Positions 26,876 through 36,038 of a stretch of 64,000 nt of DNA are shown piece after piece (the stretch's first letter is position 1; the number at the start of each line of letters is the position of its first letter). Made by a program: the position numbers and the translations under genes. The stretch covers positions 1,803,895 through 1,867,894 of the forward strand of contig NZ_KB235930.1 in NCBI RefSeq assembly GCF_000332295.1. The letters are read 5' to 3'. The stretch comes from Fortiea contorta PCC 7126 (GTDB taxonomy: Bacteria; Cyanobacteriota; Cyanobacteriia; Cyanobacteriales; Nostocaceae). The notes beneath the pieces are model-generated. The model was not told the DNA's origin. It saw only the letters and a program-made list of their open reading frames with translations, and made no database searches.

Positions 26876-28051
26876 ATGGTAACAAAGAAGCTCGCATTAT
26901 TATATACTCGCAATTCCCTTCTGCCTTTCACGATCATGGATCGTTACCTGACGCGGGAATTGCTACCGCCATTTCTCTTTGGTGTGGGAGCTTTTTCGTC
27001 CCTTGGTGTGACAATTGATGCTGTCTTTGACTTAGTAAGAAAAATTGTAGAATCTGGACTAGCCATAGACATTGCTATTCAAGTTTTTGTACTAAAATTA
27101 CCAAATTTTATTGTTTTAGCTTTTCCCATGTCCACCTTGCTCGCTACTTTGATGACTTACAGTCGTCTTTCTAGCGAAAGTGAGCTTGTAGCCTTGCGTG
27201 GTTGTGGGGTGAGTGTTTATCGCATGGTACTGACTGCTGTGATGTTAAGTTTAGTAGTCACAGGATTGACGTTTTTGTTTAATGAACACATCGCGCCAGC
27301 AGCTAATTACCAAGCCAATCAAACTTTAGAATCTGCACTCAAATCTGATAAACCAACTTTCAAGCAGCAGAATATTTTTTATCCTGAATACAAAGAAATC
27401 AAGCAAGCGGATGGTACTAAAAACAGAATACTCGCCAGATTATTCTATGCTGACCAATTTGACGGTAAGCGAATGAAAGGTTTGACAATTATAGATCGTT
27501 CCCAAGAAGGTCTCAATCAAATTGTCGTTTCCGAATCAGCTCAGTGGAACGCCTCACAAAATGTGTGGGATTTTTACAACGGTACTATTTATTTAGTAGC
27601 CGCAGACCGCTCCTATCGCAACATTTTGCGTTTTGAACAGCAACAGCTACGCCTACCACGTACACCCTTAAGTTTGGCAGAAAAAAGCCGCGACTACGGG
27701 GAAATGAATATTTTTGAAGCTTTAGACCAACTAGAGATTGAACGCCTTGGGGGCGATCGCCAAAAAATTCGTAAACTAGAAGTGAGAATTCAACAAAAAA
27801 TCTCCTTACCCTTTGTCTGCGTAGTCTTTGGCTTAGTCGGCGCAGCTATGGGAACCATACCTCAACGCACTGGACGCGGTACAAGTTTCGGCGTCAGTGT
27901 CATCGTCATTTTTTCTTACTATTTAATTTTCTTCATCAGCGGCGCTATGGGACAAGCAAATGTCCTCTCACCCTTTATGGGTGCTTGGCTCCCCAACTTT
28001 CTGTTTTTGGGAATTGGCGTATTTTTACTGGTGCGGGTTGCTCAACGTTAA
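26876..28051 (+). CDS. LptF/LptG family lipopolysaccharide export permease
   Basis: 391 residues from the ATG at 26876; the ATG at 26936 (MDRYLTRELLPPF) is also plausible because the family usually starts shortly before this motif. Three N-terminal membrane helices, a periplasmic beta domain (about 130-280) and three C-terminal helices follow the YjgP/YjgQ layout. The coupling segment SRLSSESELVALRGCGVSVYR contacts LptB. Only one permease is present, as is usual in cyanobacteria, where it may form a homodimer. It lies directly downstream of lptB. Confidence 0.93.
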   Translation: MVTKKLALLYTRNSLLPFTIMDRYLTRELLPPFLFGVGAFSSLGVTIDAVFDLVRKIVESGLAIDIAIQVFVLKLPNFIVLAFPMSTLLATLMTYSRLSSESELVALRGCGVSVYRMVLTAVMLSLVVTGLTFLFNEHIAPAANYQANQTLESALKSDKPTFKQQNIFYPEYKEIKQADGTKNRILARLFYADQFDGKRMKGLTIIDRSQEGLNQIVVSESAQWNASQNVWDFYNGTIYLVAADRSYRNILRFEQQQLRLPRTPLSLAEKSRDYGEMNIFEALDQLEIERLGGDRQKIRKLEVRIQQKISLPFVCVVFGLVGAAMGTIPQRTGRGTSFGVSVIVIFSYYLIFFISGAMGQANVLSPFMGAWLPNFLFLGIGVFLLVRVAQR

Positions 28052-28100
28052 AAAGTTACATTAACTCAAATAATGTTTGCAGCACATAGATTATTTGTAG

Positions 28101-28121
28101 GGGCACAATAATATTGTGCCC
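28101..28121. repeat. 9-bp perfect hairpin between lptF/G and moaE
   Basis: GGGCACAAT and ATTGTGCCC flank a 3-base loop. Only two Ts follow, so a strong intrinsic terminator is unlikely. The motif resembles GGGCACAAT-type repeats dispersed in cyanobacteria. It could still mark the end of the export operon. Confidence 0.45.
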
Positions 28122-28173
28122 TTAATAGTGCGTGCCGTTCTGTTGAATACTTGCCAATACACTGCGAAATATT

Positions 28174-28704
28174 ATGAAATCTGTTGTCACAAATACACCG
28201 ACCCATGCAATTAAACCCAGAAATGAAGATAGTTTTGCTATTACCTTAGTACCTTTGTCTGTTGGCGAAATCTACGCTAAAGCCGATGATTCAGCTAACG
28301 GTGCTGTGGTGATGATGAGTGGGATGGTTCGCAATCAAACAGACGGTAAACCCGTAGTTGCGTTAGAGTATCAAGCCTATGAACCGATGGCGTTGCGGGT
28401 ATTTTGGCAAATCGCAGCAGATATTCGCGGTTTGTGGTCTGATGTGAATCGAGTAGTAATTTATCACCGCATTGGGCGATTGCGAGTAGGAGAAATTAGC
28501 GTTGTGGTAGCGGTGGGTTGTCCTCATCGCAGCGAGGCTTTTGCAGCTTGTCGCTATGCGATTGATACTCTTAAACATAATGCACCCATTTGGAAAAAGG
28601 AACACTGGGCAGATGGTTCTAGCAGTTGGGTGAGCATTGGCGCTTGCGAACAGTCAGGGGAAGATTGTGAGAATTCCCCAAGCGTATTGTCATATGATCA
28701 GTAG
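28174..28704 (+). CDS. moaE: Molybdopterin synthase catalytic subunit
   Basis: 176 residues. MoaE hallmarks are GAVVMMSGMVRNQTDGKPVV, LEYQAYEPMA, HRIGRLRVGE and the active-site segment with K134 and K141 (DTLKHNAPIWKKEHW). It inserts sulfur into precursor Z during molybdenum-cofactor synthesis, together with MoaD, which is not in the window. The C-terminus is odd: after SGEDC it reads on for 11 residues (ENSPSVLSYDQ), whereas a second copy of this gene end at 34.7 kb stops right after the Cys. The restriction-modification block starts immediately downstream. Confidence 0.95.
   Translation: MKSVVTNTPTHAIKPRNEDSFAITLVPLSVGEIYAKADDSANGAVVMMSGMVRNQTDGKPVVALEYQAYEPMALRVFWQIAADIRGLWSDVNRVVIYHRIGRLRVGEISVVVAVGCPHRSEAFAACRYAIDTLKHNAPIWKKEHWADGSSSWVSIGACEQSGEDCENSPSVLSYDQ
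28591..28678 (+). repeat. moaE 3'-end segment, left copy of a direct repeat flanking the R-M block
   Basis: This stretch inside the moaE coding region is repeated in diverged form at 34702-34791. The first 16 bases are identical, a variable patch of about 20 bases differs by a 2-bp indel, and the last roughly 54 bases match at about five of six positions. In this copy the stop TGTTAA has become TGTGAG, so the frame runs on. Confidence 0.85.
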
Positions 28705-28727
28705 ATTTGATGATGTAATGCCTGTCT

Positions 28728-30287
28728 ATGCCTGCTAACACTACTGATCTAGAGAAACGCCTATGGGAAGCAGCGGATGAGTTACGCGCTAACTCCAAGC
28801 TCAAATCCAGTGAGTATTCCATCCCCGTACTGGGGTTAATCTTCCTGCGTTACGCTGACTGGAAATTTACCCATGCTGAGGAAGAACTGAAAAACGCAGG
28901 TAGTAGAAGACGTGGGATTACCAAAGCAGACTATCAAGCAAAGGGTGTAATGTATTTACCTGATGCTGCTCGATTCTCTACACTGCTCAACTTACCAGGA
29001 GGAGCAGATATTGGCAAGGCAATCAATGACGCCATGCGTGTTATTGAAACAGAGAATGAAGAATTAAAGGATATTCTCCCCAAAACTTACAATCGCCTCG
29101 AAAATGATTTGTTATTTGACTTGCTGAAAAACTTTAACAAAGTCGAATTAGGGACATATTTATCAGGGGATGCTTTCGGGAAGATTTATGAATACTTCCT
29201 CGGTAAGTTTGCGATGACAGAGGGACAGAAGGGAGGAGAATTTTTTACCCCTATTTCTGTAGTGAAATTAATTGTAGAAGTAATTGAACCATATCATGGA
29301 CGAATTTATGACCCTGCTTGTGGAAGTGGTGGTATGTTTGTACAAAGTGCATCTTTTGTAGAAAGACACAAGAGAAATCCAAGTACAGAAATTAGTATTT
29401 ATGGGCAGGAGAAAGTAGGCGAAACTGTCCGCTTATGCAAGATGAACTTAGCAGTACATGGACTTGCAGGGGATATTCGTCAGAGCAATACTTATTATGA
29501 AGATGTTCACGAGTCAGTAGATAAATTTGATTTTGTGATGGCAAATCCACCTTTTAATGTGGATAAGGTAGACAAAGAAAAAATTAAGGGAGATTTGCGG
29601 GTTAATAAATTCGGAATGCCTAAAACAGATAATGCTAATTACCTGTGGATTCATTTTTTCTGGAGTGCATTAAATGAAACAGGTAGAGCAGGATTTGTGA
29701 TGGCGAATTCTGCCAGTGATGCGCGAGGAACTGAATTAGAAATTAGGCAAAAACTTATTCAATCCCATGCAGTGGATGTGATGATTGCTGTTGGTTCTAA
29801 TTTCTTCTACACTGTGACTTTACCCTGTACCCTGTGGTTTTTGGATAAAGGGAAAGCAGATACTATCCGTCGAGATCAGGTATTATTTCTTGATGCTAGG
29901 CACATTTACCGCCAAATTGATAGAGCGCATCGGGAGTTTAACGCAGAACAGATTGAATTTTTGGCTAATATTGTTAGGTTGTACAGAAGTGAAGCAGTAG
30001 AGACAAGCAATGGTAGTCAAGCATTGCTAACAGAGAAATTCCCGCAAGGACAATATATTGATATACCTGGACTTTGTAAGGTAGCAACTCTAGAAGAAAT
30101 TGCAGCCCAGGGATGGAGTTTAAACCCAGGACGTTATGTGGGTGTTGCAGAACGAGTAGTAGAAGATTTTGATTTTACGGAGAAGTTGGAAGAGTTGAAT
30201 GAGGAATTGGAAGTTTTGAATTTAGAAGCGAGGGAGTTAGAGGAGAGAATTGCAGAGAATGTGGCGAAATTGTTAGAACAAAGTTAA
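28728..30287 (+). CDS. hsdM: Type I restriction-modification DNA methyltransferase subunit
   Basis: 519 residues. The N-terminal HsdM helical domain ([20 protein letters not shown]) is followed by the N6-adenine methylase core with motif [10 protein letters not shown] at 195-203 and motif IV NPPF at 273-276, and a C-terminal coiled coil ([19 protein letters not shown]). It methylates adenine at sites chosen by HsdS, using S-adenosylmethionine. All catalytic motifs are intact. The ATG lies 23 bp after the moaE stop, at the left boundary of the inserted block, and the next ORF begins at its last base. Confidence 0.95.
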   Translation: MPANTTDLEKRLWEAADELRANSKLKSSEYSIPVLGLIFLRYADWKFTHAEEELKNAGSRRRGITKADYQAKGVMYLPDAARFSTLLNLPGGADIGKAINDAMRVIETENEELKDILPKTYNRLENDLLFDLLKNFNKVELGTYLSGDAFGKIYEYFLGKFAMTEGQKGGEFFTPISVVKLIVEVIEPYHGRIYDPACGSGGMFVQSASFVERHKRNPSTEISIYGQEKVGETVRLCKMNLAVHGLAGDIRQSNTYYEDVHESVDKFDFVMANPPFNVDKVDKEKIKGDLRVNKFGMPKTDNANYLWIHFFWSALNETGRAGFVMANSASDARGTELEIRQKLIQSHAVDVMIAVGSNFFYTVTLPCTLWFLDKGKADTIRRDQVLFLDARHIYRQIDRAHREFNAEQIEFLANIVRLYRSEAVETSNGSQALLTEKFPQGQYIDIPGLCKVATLEEIAAQGWSLNPGRYVGVAERVVEDFDFTEKLEELNEELEVLNLEARELEERIAENVAKLLEQS

Positions 30288-30319
30288 TGCATCCATTCTT
30301 TTTAGCTGAGGTAAAAGTT

Positions 30320-30586
30320 ATGAATATCACACTTAAAGCAGAAATCGAGCAATTTATTCAAGCACAAATTGCTACAGGTAGATATGCAAATGCTGAGGAA
30401 GTGATTAGTAAAGCATTGAAGTTGCTAGCAGAATGGGACAAAGGTTATCAGGACTGGGAAGAAGAAACTCGTAAAAAAATTGCTGTTGGACTTGCTCAAA
30501 TTGAACGGGGAGAGGTGCTTGATGGTGAAGTGGTAATGGCACGACTGGAAGAGAAAATACGGAAAGCGCGTGAGAGTCAAGGGTAA
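30320..30586 (+). CDS. parD: ParD-like ribbon-helix-helix antitoxin
   Basis: 88 residues from the ATG at 30320 (MNITLKAEIEQFI); an in-frame upstream ATG at 30287 would add an unlikely leader. The RHH segment is followed by ATGRYANAEEVISKALKLLAE, the ParD/CC2985 pattern, and a charged C-terminal tail that would wrap the toxin. The stop and the toxin start share one base (TAATG). It sits inside the hsd operon between hsdM and hsdS. Confidence 0.88.
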   Translation: MNITLKAEIEQFIQAQIATGRYANAEEVISKALKLLAEWDKGYQDWEEETRKKIAVGLAQIERGEVLDGEVVMARLEEKIRKARESQG

Positions 30587-30882
30587 TGCAATATGTAATT
30601 GCTCTAGAAGCGAGTCAAGATTTAGATGAAATTTTAGATTATTTTCTCCAGCGCAATATTGATGCAGGAGAAAGGTTTATTCGGGAGTTTAATAAGAAGT
30701 GCCAGAATATAGCGAAGTTTCCAAATATTGGTAGGAGTTATGCCAAGTTTGATCCGGCACTCAGAGGGATTCCTTTGAATGGTTATATTATTTTTTATCG
30801 AGTGTTTGAGGATAGGGTGGTAATTGTGCGTGTAGTGAGTGGGTATAGAGATTTAGAATCTTTGTTTACAGATGACGAGTGA
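30586..30882 (+). CDS. parE: ParE/RelE superfamily toxin
   Basis: 98 residues with the ParE pattern: ALEASQDLDEILDYFLQ, a helix with AGERFIREFNKKC, FPNIGRSY, LRGIPLNGYIIFYRV and VVIVRVVSGYRDL. ParE toxins poison gyrase and RelE toxins cleave mRNA; ParD pairing favours the former. It is translationally coupled to the antitoxin. In this position it could act as an addiction module that stabilises the block. Confidence 0.88.
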   Translation: MQYVIALEASQDLDEILDYFLQRNIDAGERFIREFNKKCQNIAKFPNIGRSYAKFDPALRGIPLNGYIIFYRVFEDRVVIVRVVSGYRDLESLFTDDE

Positions 30883-30953
30883 ATTATTGAGGTTGAGTAG
30901 GAAGTTATAGGAAATAATTACTAAGAAAAGTAATGTGGTAGGAGAGTATTTTA

Positions 30954-32261
30954 GTGAATACAAAGTTTAATTTGAAGCATCCATTGGTTACACTGCAAGA
31001 AATAACTACAAAAATTGGAAGTGGTGCAACGCCTAGAGGTGGGCAGGATTCTTACAAAAGTACTGGAATAAATTTGATTCGTAGTCTTAATATTTATGAT
31101 TTTCAATTTGAATATGAGGGACTTGTATTTATAGATGAGACTCAAGCTAAACAATTATCTAATGTAGAAGTAAAACTAAATGATATTTTGCTAAATATTA
31201 CAGGAGCTTCCGTTGCTAGATGCTGCATGGTTCCTTCAAAACTTTTACCAGCGAGAGTGAATCAGCACGTAGCAATAGTACGGGTAAGTCCTCTCCTTGC
31301 TAATCCTTATTATGTTTTTTACTGTATTAACAGTCCACAGTATAAAAATCGTCTTTTAGCATTAGCACAGGGCGGTGCTACAAGAGAAGCATTAACTAAA
31401 GAGACTATTAGTAACTTTGAAATTCCATTTCCCCCACTCGCCACGCAGAAGAAAATCGCCGACATATTCTCAGCGTATGATGACCTAATAGAAAACAACA
31501 CAAGACGCATCAAAATATTAGAAGAAATGGTACAAACCCTCTACCATGAGTGGTTTGTCAAATTCCGCTTTCCTGGTCACGGACACACCAAAATGGTTGA
31601 TTCTGAATTAGGGTTAATTCCTGAAGGGTGGGAGGTAAGGCAACTATCAGAAGTTTGTCAACGTATTACTGATGGTTCTCACTGGAGTCCTAAGTCAGTT
31701 GATAAGGGATATCCAATGGCATCTGTAAAAGATATGTATACTTGGGGACTAAATGTTGAATCATGTAGGAAAATTTCTCAACAAGATTATGATAAGTTAG
31801 TGCGTAATGACTGTAAGCCCTTAAAAAATGACATTCTGATTGCTAAAGATGGTAATACCTATCTAAAGCGTATGTTTGTTGTTGAAAAAGAAATAGATCT
31901 AGTCATTTTATCTTCTATAGCAATTGTCAGACCAAATCTTGATAATATACTTTCCTATGTATTAGTTTTTCATTTACTAGATCCTCCAGTTAAATCTAGA
32001 TTAAAAAACTATGTATCAGGTGCAGCGATACCTAGAATTATCTTAAAAGATTTTGCAAGATTTCCTATAGTTGTACCATCTATAGATATTCAGCATAAAT
32101 TCTTTAATATTGCAGAAGCAATGATTAAAGATTGTCATTGTTTAATTGCTAAAAATCACAATCTCCGCCAAACCCGTGACTTGCTCCTCCCCAAACTCAT
32201 CTCAGGAGAAATCGACGTAGAACAGCTAGACATCACCACAGCAGAGGAATTAGCTGCTTAA
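30954..32261 (+). CDS. hsdS: Type I restriction-modification specificity subunit
   Basis: 435 residues from a GTG at 30954 with GGAGAG ten bases upstream. Two target-recognition domains occupy about 5-150 and 225-385. They are separated by the central conserved helix region (PFPPLATQKKIADIFSAYDD to VKFRFPGH), and a second conserved helix follows (RQTRDLLLPKLISGEI). Two-domain HsdS proteins recognise a bipartite DNA site, one half per domain. The sequence cannot reveal the site. The gene is intact, so HsdM2S could still methylate. Confidence 0.93.
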   Translation: MNTKFNLKHPLVTLQEITTKIGSGATPRGGQDSYKSTGINLIRSLNIYDFQFEYEGLVFIDETQAKQLSNVEVKLNDILLNITGASVARCCMVPSKLLPARVNQHVAIVRVSPLLANPYYVFYCINSPQYKNRLLALAQGGATREALTKETISNFEIPFPPLATQKKIADIFSAYDDLIENNTRRIKILEEMVQTLYHEWFVKFRFPGHGHTKMVDSELGLIPEGWEVRQLSEVCQRITDGSHWSPKSVDKGYPMASVKDMYTWGLNVESCRKISQQDYDKLVRNDCKPLKNDILIAKDGNTYLKRMFVVEKEIDLVILSSIAIVRPNLDNILSYVLVFHLLDPPVKSRLKNYVSGAAIPRIILKDFARFPIVVPSIDIQHKFFNIAEAMIKDCHCLIAKNHNLRQTRDLLLPKLISGEIDVEQLDITTAEELAA

Positions 32262-32336
32262 CCTAGCAGATAATCAACATCATGATGCATAGTGTAAATA
32301 GAAACTAATACCTGCTGGCTCTAAGTACACCCACTT

Positions 32337-34735
32337 ATGCATTCACCGCACCCAGACTCAGAAGCAGCGTTAGAAAACTCCACCATTGACCTATTCTCGC
32401 AATTGCAATGGCAAACAGCCAATTGTTACCATGAAACGTTTGGTACAAATAGCACACTGGGAAGAGAAACCAGGGATGAGGTAGTTTTAATTCCTAAACT
32501 CCAGTCAGCTTTACAAAACTTAAACCCTGATTTACCCACAGAACCTATCAAACTTGCAATTGAGGAACTCACTCGTGACAGAAGCACGTTGAGTTTAGCT
32601 AATGCGAATGCAGAAATTTATCAACTCCTCAAAGATGGGGTGAAAGTCAGTTTTAAAAATGATGAGGGTGAAGAGCAAGCAGAAACAGTTAAAGTTATAG
32701 ATTGGAATCACCCAGAAAATAATAATTTTTTCCTCGCTTCCCAATTCTGGATAACAGGAGAAATTTACACCAGAAGAACAGATTTAATCGGGTTTGTCAA
32801 TGGTTTACCTTTAGTATTTATCGAACTAAAAGCACATCATCAACGCTTGGAAATTGCTTATAAAAATAATCTCACAGATTACAAGCAAACTATCCCGCAA
32901 CTGTTCTGGTACAACGCATTTATCATCCTTTCCAATGGTATAAAAAGTCGCATTGGTAGCTTAACTGCGAAATGGGAACATTACTCGGAATGGAAGAAAA
33001 TAAACTCTGAAGGTGAAGAAGGAATAATTTCTCTAGATACGATTATTAGAGGTACTTGTGAACCTACCAAATTACTAGATTTAATTGAAAATTTTATCTT
33101 CTTTTACGCTGCTAAAGGCAGTTTAGTTAAAATCGTTGCCAAAAATCATCAATATTTAGGAGTTAACGAAGCAGTTACTGCAGTTGAAGAAATCAAAACT
33201 AATCAAGGCAAATTAGGCGTATTTTGGCATACCCAAGGTAGCGGGAAAAGTTACTCGATGGTTTTCTTTTCCCAAAAAGTGCTGCGAAAATTTTATGGTA
33301 ATTGGACATTTGTAATTATCACAGATAGAGAAGATTTAGACGAGCAAATATACAAAAATTTTGCCTATGCTGGTGCTGTGACAGAAATTGAGAAAAATGT
33401 CCGCGCTAAAAGTGGAGAACACCTCAAACAACTCCTCACCGTCAAAGGTTAGTGAGTGAATCTCCACCACTGGATGAGAAATTTAAAGATGCATCTCATC
33501 CGCTACGGATTATATTTGTCTGCGCGATGTGGATGACTGGATTTGATGTCCCCAGTTGTTCCACTATTTACCTTGACAAACCGATGAAAAACCATACTCT
33601 GATGCAAACGATCGCTAGAGCAAATCGCGTCTTTCCAGGTAAAGTTAATGGACTTATCGTTGATTACATTGGTGTCTTCCGCGATTTACAGCAAGCACTA
33701 GCTATTTATGGTTCTGCATCTGGTGGTGGTGTTCAAGAAGGAGATACCCCAGTTAAAGCGAAAACCGCTTTAGTCGCACAATTAAGAGAAGCGATCGCTC
33801 AAACTACAACATTCTCTACCCAAAAAGGTATTGATTTTTCTCTACTTGACTCAGCACAAGGTTTTGCACGCACCAAGTTCTGGGCAGATGCAGTAGAATC
33901 TATCATTATTAATGATGATGCCAAAAAAACTTTTCTTTCCCTAGCAGGTAACGTTCACAAACTCTACAAAGCTATCCTCCCAGATCCTGCTGCTAATGAG
34001 TTTACCGCTATTAATGCTCACTTGCAGACAATCAAGGAGCAAATTCTCGCAGAAGTACCAGAAGTGGATGTCTCCCAAGTGGAGGAACTATTAGATTTTT
34101 CCATCACTGCTGGTGAATTTGCGATCGCACAATCCCACTCTCAACGCATCGACTTGAGTCAAATCGACTTTGAAGCGTTAAAAAATAAATTTGCGAGTAC
34201 TGACTACCAAAGAACAGAGACAGAAAAACTCAAAAGTGCGATCGCTCAAAAACTCCAGCAGATGCTCAAGTTAAATAAAACTCGCATCAACTACCTGGAA
34301 AAATTCCAGCAGATGATAGCTCAATACAATGCTGACTCCCGCAATGTGCAGATATTCTTCAATGATTTGATTAACTTTGCTCAGGAATTGGGTGTTGAAG
34401 AAAAAAGAGCGATCGCCCAAAATCTTACTCAAGAAGAACTAGCAATTTTTGACTTACTAACTAAACCAGAAATTCAACTCACCAAGCAAGAAGAACAAGA
34501 AGTTAAACAAGTTGCAAAAGAATTATTGCAAACTCTCAAACAAGAGAAATTAGTTTTGGATTGGAAGAAGCGACAGCAAACCAGAGCATCGGTAGAAGTG
34601 GCGATTAAGGATAGTTTGGATAAATTACCTCAGAGTTATTCTAACGAACTGTATGAACACAAGTGTCAGGAAGTTTATCAGCATATTTATGAAAACTATT
34701 CTGGAAAAAGGAACACTCAGCACACACAGTTTTAG
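32337..34735 (+). pseudogene. hsdR: Type I restriction subunit R, broken by an internal deletion and frame change
   Basis: Two frames cover parts of one protein. Frame 1 (32337-33452, 371 aa) has the nuclease motif D149...E163-L-K165 and Walker A HTQGSGKS at 298-305, then stops shortly after GEHLKQLL. Frame 2 (33452-34735, 427 aa) begins at SESPPLDEKFKD and has motor motifs V-VI (VCAMWMTGFDVPS, QTIARANRV) plus the C-terminal helical domain. The DEAH and TGTP motifs that normally lie between are missing, roughly a quarter of a normal HsdR of about 1000 residues. The last residues after YENYSG are replaced by moaE-derived sequence. Restriction activity should be lost. Confidence 0.9.
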
Positions 34736-34791
34736 CCGTTGGGTAAGTGTTGGTGCTTGCGAACAGTCAGGAGAAGATTGTTAAAATTCCC
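34702..34791 (+). repeat. Remnant moaE 3' end, right copy of the direct repeat
   Basis: Sequence homologous to 28591-28678, starting TGGAAAAAGGAACACT and including a frame that reads SRWVSVGACEQSGEDC and then TAA. It lies downstream of the hsdR fragment and supplies that frame's stop. The intact TAA stop and the terminator at 35011 suggest this was the original moaE end before the block arrived. Confidence 0.85.
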
Positions 34792-35010
34792 GAATCCTGA
34801 ACTTAACCCCAACTGGCTTGAGAGCATCTTCAGCAAGATTTTTTGTCAACTCCTCTTGACTAATCGTAACAAAGTTGCTAAATTTATATACATAAGTTAA
34901 CACAAACTATAAAAACTCAGTAGCCAGCACAATCTCTCTGGCTAACAAGTTAAATAAAATTCCCAGTTTCAAATCGCTGTATCAATCGTCATTCAAACTT
35001 CTCCCATCAG

Positions 35011-35036
35011 CCCCGGTTAGCAGCCGGGGTTTTTTG
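35011..35036 (+). terminator. Rho-independent terminator
   Basis: CCCCGG (35011-35016) and CCGGGG (35024-35029) form a 6-bp all-GC stem with a 7-base loop, followed by six Ts on the plus strand. It would stop transcription through the R-M block, and probably originally served moaE. Between 34792 and 35010 no gene is seen. Confidence 0.85.
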
Positions 35037-35048
35037 TGGTGTTAGAAG

Positions 35049-35864
35049 TTAAAATTTAGCTGTAGTCGCAGGTAAACTCAGTTTCAACCGCTTGAACATT
35101 GCCATTCGCGCTTGTAGAGCTAAACTATCCTCTAAAGGTGTGAGGGTAATTGGTTGCTGATACTTCAGGCGCAAAGCTGTTTGAATTAACCAGTCGGCGA
35201 CAAAGGGATTTTTGGGTAACAGTGGGCCGTGGGAGTAGGTAGCGATCGCATTCTGATAAAATGCTCCTTCTGTACCATCTTCGCCATTATTGCCTAAACC
35301 ATAAATAACTCGCCCCAGGGCTTCCACTTTCCCTAGCTTGGTGCGTCCACCGTGATTTTCAAACCCAACTAAATAGGGTTTACTACCAATCATCGCTTCT
35401 AGTTCCTGGGCTAGACGAGAGGCTGTAACTTCAATTACCAAATTACCAATGCAGCGCTTAGTATTTTCACCTGGATGAATGGAAACTAAATCCAGTATGC
35501 CTAAACCTTCAATTCGTTGTCCCAGTCCTGGCTCGTAATAATGTCCCAATAGTTGCGGTGAACCACAGGTAAAAACTCCTGGCGTTCCATTGGCGATTTT
35601 TTGTCGCATAGCGTCGGCTTTAGCGCCTTGTAAATCCCGCATGACGATTTCTTGCTGGCGGTCTTGGGCGCCACCACCAACAATAATATCCACAGTATCA
35701 ATATCTGCGGCTGTGGCGTTTTGATCCAAAGGTAAAACTCGGACGTGATATCCACGCCACTGAGCGCGACGCTCTATAGTAATCACATTACCGCGATCGC
35801 CATAGGTACTCATCAGGGTAGGATATAACCAACCAATTGTAATTTCCAGTTGTTGGGAACTCAT
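35049..35864 (-). CDS. gatD: Glutamine amidotransferase, GatD type
   Basis: 271 residues. Class I CobB/CobQ-like glutaminase with nucleophile C100 in FTCGSPQLLG, catalytic His212 in YSHGPLLPKNP and the VGFENHGGRT segment. In Gram-positive bacteria GatD with MurT amidates lipid II glutamate. In cyanobacteria homologues occur and the MurT partner is usually adjacent. None lies upstream or downstream in this window on this strand. The family call is firm; the reaction in this organism is inferred. Confidence 0.88.
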   Translation of the reverse strand: MSSQQLEITIGWLYPTLMSTYGDRGNVITIERRAQWRGYHVRVLPLDQNATAADIDTVDIIVGGGAQDRQQEIVMRDLQGAKADAMRQKIANGTPGVFTCGSPQLLGHYYEPGLGQRIEGLGILDLVSIHPGENTKRCIGNLVIEVTASRLAQELEAMIGSKPYLVGFENHGGRTKLGKVEALGRVIYGLGNNGEDGTEGAFYQNAIATYSHGPLLPKNPFVADWLIQTALRLKYQQPITLTPLEDSLALQARMAMFKRLKLSLPATTAKF

Positions 35865-36038
35865 AGCTTTTTACTTCTGGTTAATGGTTCTGACGATTAG
35901 TAATGTCCTAATCTAGCCGTCCACTGCTATAAAAAGCAAAATTTATAGATCATCCTGGCACAATCGGGGTGATGTTGGCAGATATCCAGATGGAAAAACT
36001 TTTTCAGCGGTTAAACTTAATTCTCCAAAAACTGGGAA

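Noticed and set aside
28591-34791. Classical integrase att site at moaE
   Set aside because: No integrase gene is present and the two copies are diverged rather than an identical short core, so simple site-specific integration is not supported.
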